Below are positions 44,649-46,330 of a stretch of DNA of 46,330 nucleotides, one piece after another. This DNA comes from a bacterium (GTDB lineage Bacteria > Acidobacteriota > Thermoanaerobaculia > Thermoanaerobaculales > Sulfomarinibacteraceae), in the NCBI GenBank assembly GCA_024229275.1, contig JAAESQ010000276.1, positions 1 to 46,330 on the forward strand, in the 5' to 3' direction. Numbering within the stretch: position 1 is the stretch's first letter; every line of letters begins with the position of its first letter. Made by a program: the position numbers and the translations under genes. The notes beneath the pieces are model-generated. The model made no database searches. It saw only the letters and a program-made list of their open reading frames with translations, and was not told the origin of the DNA.

Positions 44649-46316
44649 CTACTTCACTCTTTTTCTGATGCTGTAGAACTGACCATTCACATCCAGTTTG
44701 TATGCAGTAACTTGTCCGGATTCGTCCTTCTGAAACGTGATCTCGTAGATACTCGTCCCCCACCGGGCCATGAAAGTGTCATTGGAGATTGGATACATCT
44801 CCATGACTCCGGCTGAACTGGCGAAAAGTTTCCCGTCTTCCTGCCAAACTCTGGAGTTGCCTGATTCTCTCAGATACTCTCCGAGTATGGGATCTATGTC
44901 GATCTGATCGATCTTTGCGGGCTCTAGCTTTGCCATGAGGTACTTAGCTGTGCTTGATTCAGGATCCAGCTGTTTGGCTTTCAGTACAAACTCCTTTGCC
45001 CTGTCTGAATCCCCTTTCCCGATAGAGACGTCGGCCATCCCTGTGAGTCCACTCTGGTTCTCTGGATCTGCCTTGAGAATCGCGGAATAGAACTCTTCGG
45101 CACCGTCAAAATCACGATTTTCAATCGCCCGCGACCCGAGGAAACTGGCCTGTCCGCGCAGTTGGTTCACCTTTTCTTGAAGCTCTTCATCGATTTCTGC
45201 AAAGAGCCTAGCGGTGTCTTCTCCACCGTCTCTGATGAACATGCGGTTGAGTCGAATCTGTGCTGATTCGAGGCCCGGATAGTCGAATGCTCTTATTGCT
45301 GGAGCTTTGAGACTGATCGCCTTTTGTGTTACAGGCCCAGAGATTGCGTGACAATTGTCGCTATTCACAAAGAATGCGGTGCCGAGCTTCTCCTCCTTGA
45401 GAATCTCGAAATAGCATTTGAACTCGCCATTGTCCCCCCAGTGCCAGATGGAGAGTCCCTGGTCTGTTGTGTTGAGTCCGAATCCCAGCCCCCAGGAAAT
45501 TCCTTCAACCCTATCTGTGTAGGCGTCAATCTGAGGACTCAACATCTCGTCATGGATTTCCTTCTTCAATCCAACGCCGTTGACAATAGCTTCGAGGAAG
45601 ATCGCGTAGTCTCTGGCAGTGGTATATAGAGAAGCGCCCGGAGTCGCTGTAGTGTTTTTCCCTCGTGGGGTCACGTCCCCTAATGAGTTGTGGCTTGAAG
45701 CAATTCTGCCTTCATAGTCGTCCTGCCAGACATAGCTGCTATCTTTCATGCCAAGCGGTTCAAAGATCCTTTCCTTGCTGAATTCAACCAAGGACTCTCC
45801 GGTGACGCTCTCCACAACAAATGCAAGCAACGAAAACGCTTCACCTGAGTAGCTGAACTTTTCGCCAGGTTCGAACTTGAAGACCAGTTTGCCGCCGTTG
45901 AACCAATTGGGGAAACCGGTTGAATGCGTCAGCACATGTCTGGCCGTGAGCTTGCCGAGCCTCTCGTCTTCTGTCTTATAGGCTAGGTCTTTTCGTTCCA
46001 GAAATTCCCGTGAGACAAAATCCAGAAACGGCTTGTCGAGGTCGAGTTTCCCTTCCTGGACGAGTTTCATCACGCCATAGGCGAAAATAGGCTTGCTCAA
46101 AGAAGCAGCCTCGAAGACTGTGTCCTGTTCCACGGATTCACCGGAGTCAGCATCTTTCACTCCGAACTCGTGGAGCCAAGCGATGCTGCCGTTCCTGATC
46201 AGGGCAAATGACATCCCTGGAATCAAAGCTTCATCCATCAGCTCGGGAATTACCGATTTCAGTTCTGCAGTGAGTTTTTCCCCTGGATCCATCGTTTTGG
46301 CTTCGACTTCAGCCAC
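44649..46316 (-). CDS. Serine hydrolase (beta-lactamase fold) with C-terminal TPR-like region, possibly 5' incomplete at window edge
   Basis: FEAASLSKPIFAYGVMKLVQEGKLDLDKPF (SxxK), FSYSGEAFSLLAFVVESVTG (YSG/YxN position), HWGDNGEFKC; C-terminal AEEFYSAILKADPENQSGLTGMADVSIGKGDSDRAKEFVLKAKQLDPES. Frame stays open to the end of the window. Confidence 0.85.
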   Translation of the reverse strand: MAEVEAKTMDPGEKLTAELKSVIPELMDEALIPGMSFALIRNGSIAWLHEFGVKDADSGESVEQDTVFEAASLSKPIFAYGVMKLVQEGKLDLDKPFLDFVSREFLERKDLAYKTEDERLGKLTARHVLTHSTGFPNWFNGGKLVFKFEPGEKFSYSGEAFSLLAFVVESVTGESLVEFSKERIFEPLGMKDSSYVWQDDYEGRIASSHNSLGDVTPRGKNTTATPGASLYTTARDYAIFLEAIVNGVGLKKEIHDEMLSPQIDAYTDRVEGISWGLGFGLNTTDQGLSIWHWGDNGEFKCYFEILKEEKLGTAFFVNSDNCHAISGPVTQKAISLKAPAIRAFDYPGLESAQIRLNRMFIRDGGEDTARLFAEIDEELQEKVNQLRGQASFLGSRAIENRDFDGAEEFYSAILKADPENQSGLTGMADVSIGKGDSDRAKEFVLKAKQLDPESSTAKYLMAKLEPAKIDQIDIDPILGEYLRESGNSRVWQEDGKLFASSAGVMEMYPISNDTFMARWGTSIYEITFQKDESGQVTAYKLDVNGQFYSIRKRVK

Positions 46317-46330
46317 AACAGGCTTAGCCA

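Noticed and set aside
1-46330. CRISPR arrays, tRNA/rRNA genes, integrases, IS transposases
   Set aside because: No regularly spaced direct repeats, no T-loop/anticodon-like tRNA structures and no transposase/integrase motifs found by eye; a tRNAscan-SE, CRISPRCasFinder and ISfinder run would be needed to exclude them formally.

Overview
The window is a gene-dense stretch of bacterial chromosome with no rRNA, tRNA, CRISPR array, phage or transposase gene that I could recognise. Gene content (VWFA-related/TPR genes, PD40 beta-propellers, ECF sigma plus caspase, several serine hydrolases) suggests Acidobacteriota or a similar lineage, but this is inference only. Recognisable genes include: an edge-truncated Xaa-Pro aminopeptidase; a proline racemase-family enzyme; a PrmA-like methyltransferase; an SMP-30-like lipoprotein; gamma-glutamyltransferase; an HGSNAT/DUF5009-like membrane protein; a hybrid PAS histidine kinase; an aldo/keto reductase; three beta-lactamase-fold serine hydrolases; a VWFA-TPR-VWFA operon; a CusA/CusB-type RND pump; an ECF sigma / anti-sigma-like / secreted caspase operon; a sulfatase; FxsA; an N-acetylmuramoyl-L-alanine amidase; and a GH47 alpha-mannosidase-family lipoprotein. 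The strongest candidates for follow-up are: (i) the ATGA-coupled ECF sigma / anti-sigma / caspase-beta-barrel operon; (ii) the translationally coupled VWFA-TPR-VWFA operon; (iii) a CusB-like adaptor with four CxxHx6CxxC motifs, preceded by a coupled small ORF and a Cys-rich secreted protein; (iv) an unlisted 44-aa pentapeptide-like mini-protein upstream of a PD40 gene and fxsA; (v) a bacterial GH47; (vi) two families of dispersed intergenic repeats; (vii) several gene remnants (D-cysteine desulfhydrase/ACC deaminase-like, YgiN-like monooxygenase, TPR fragment). All assignments are by reading motifs by eye; no database search was run.
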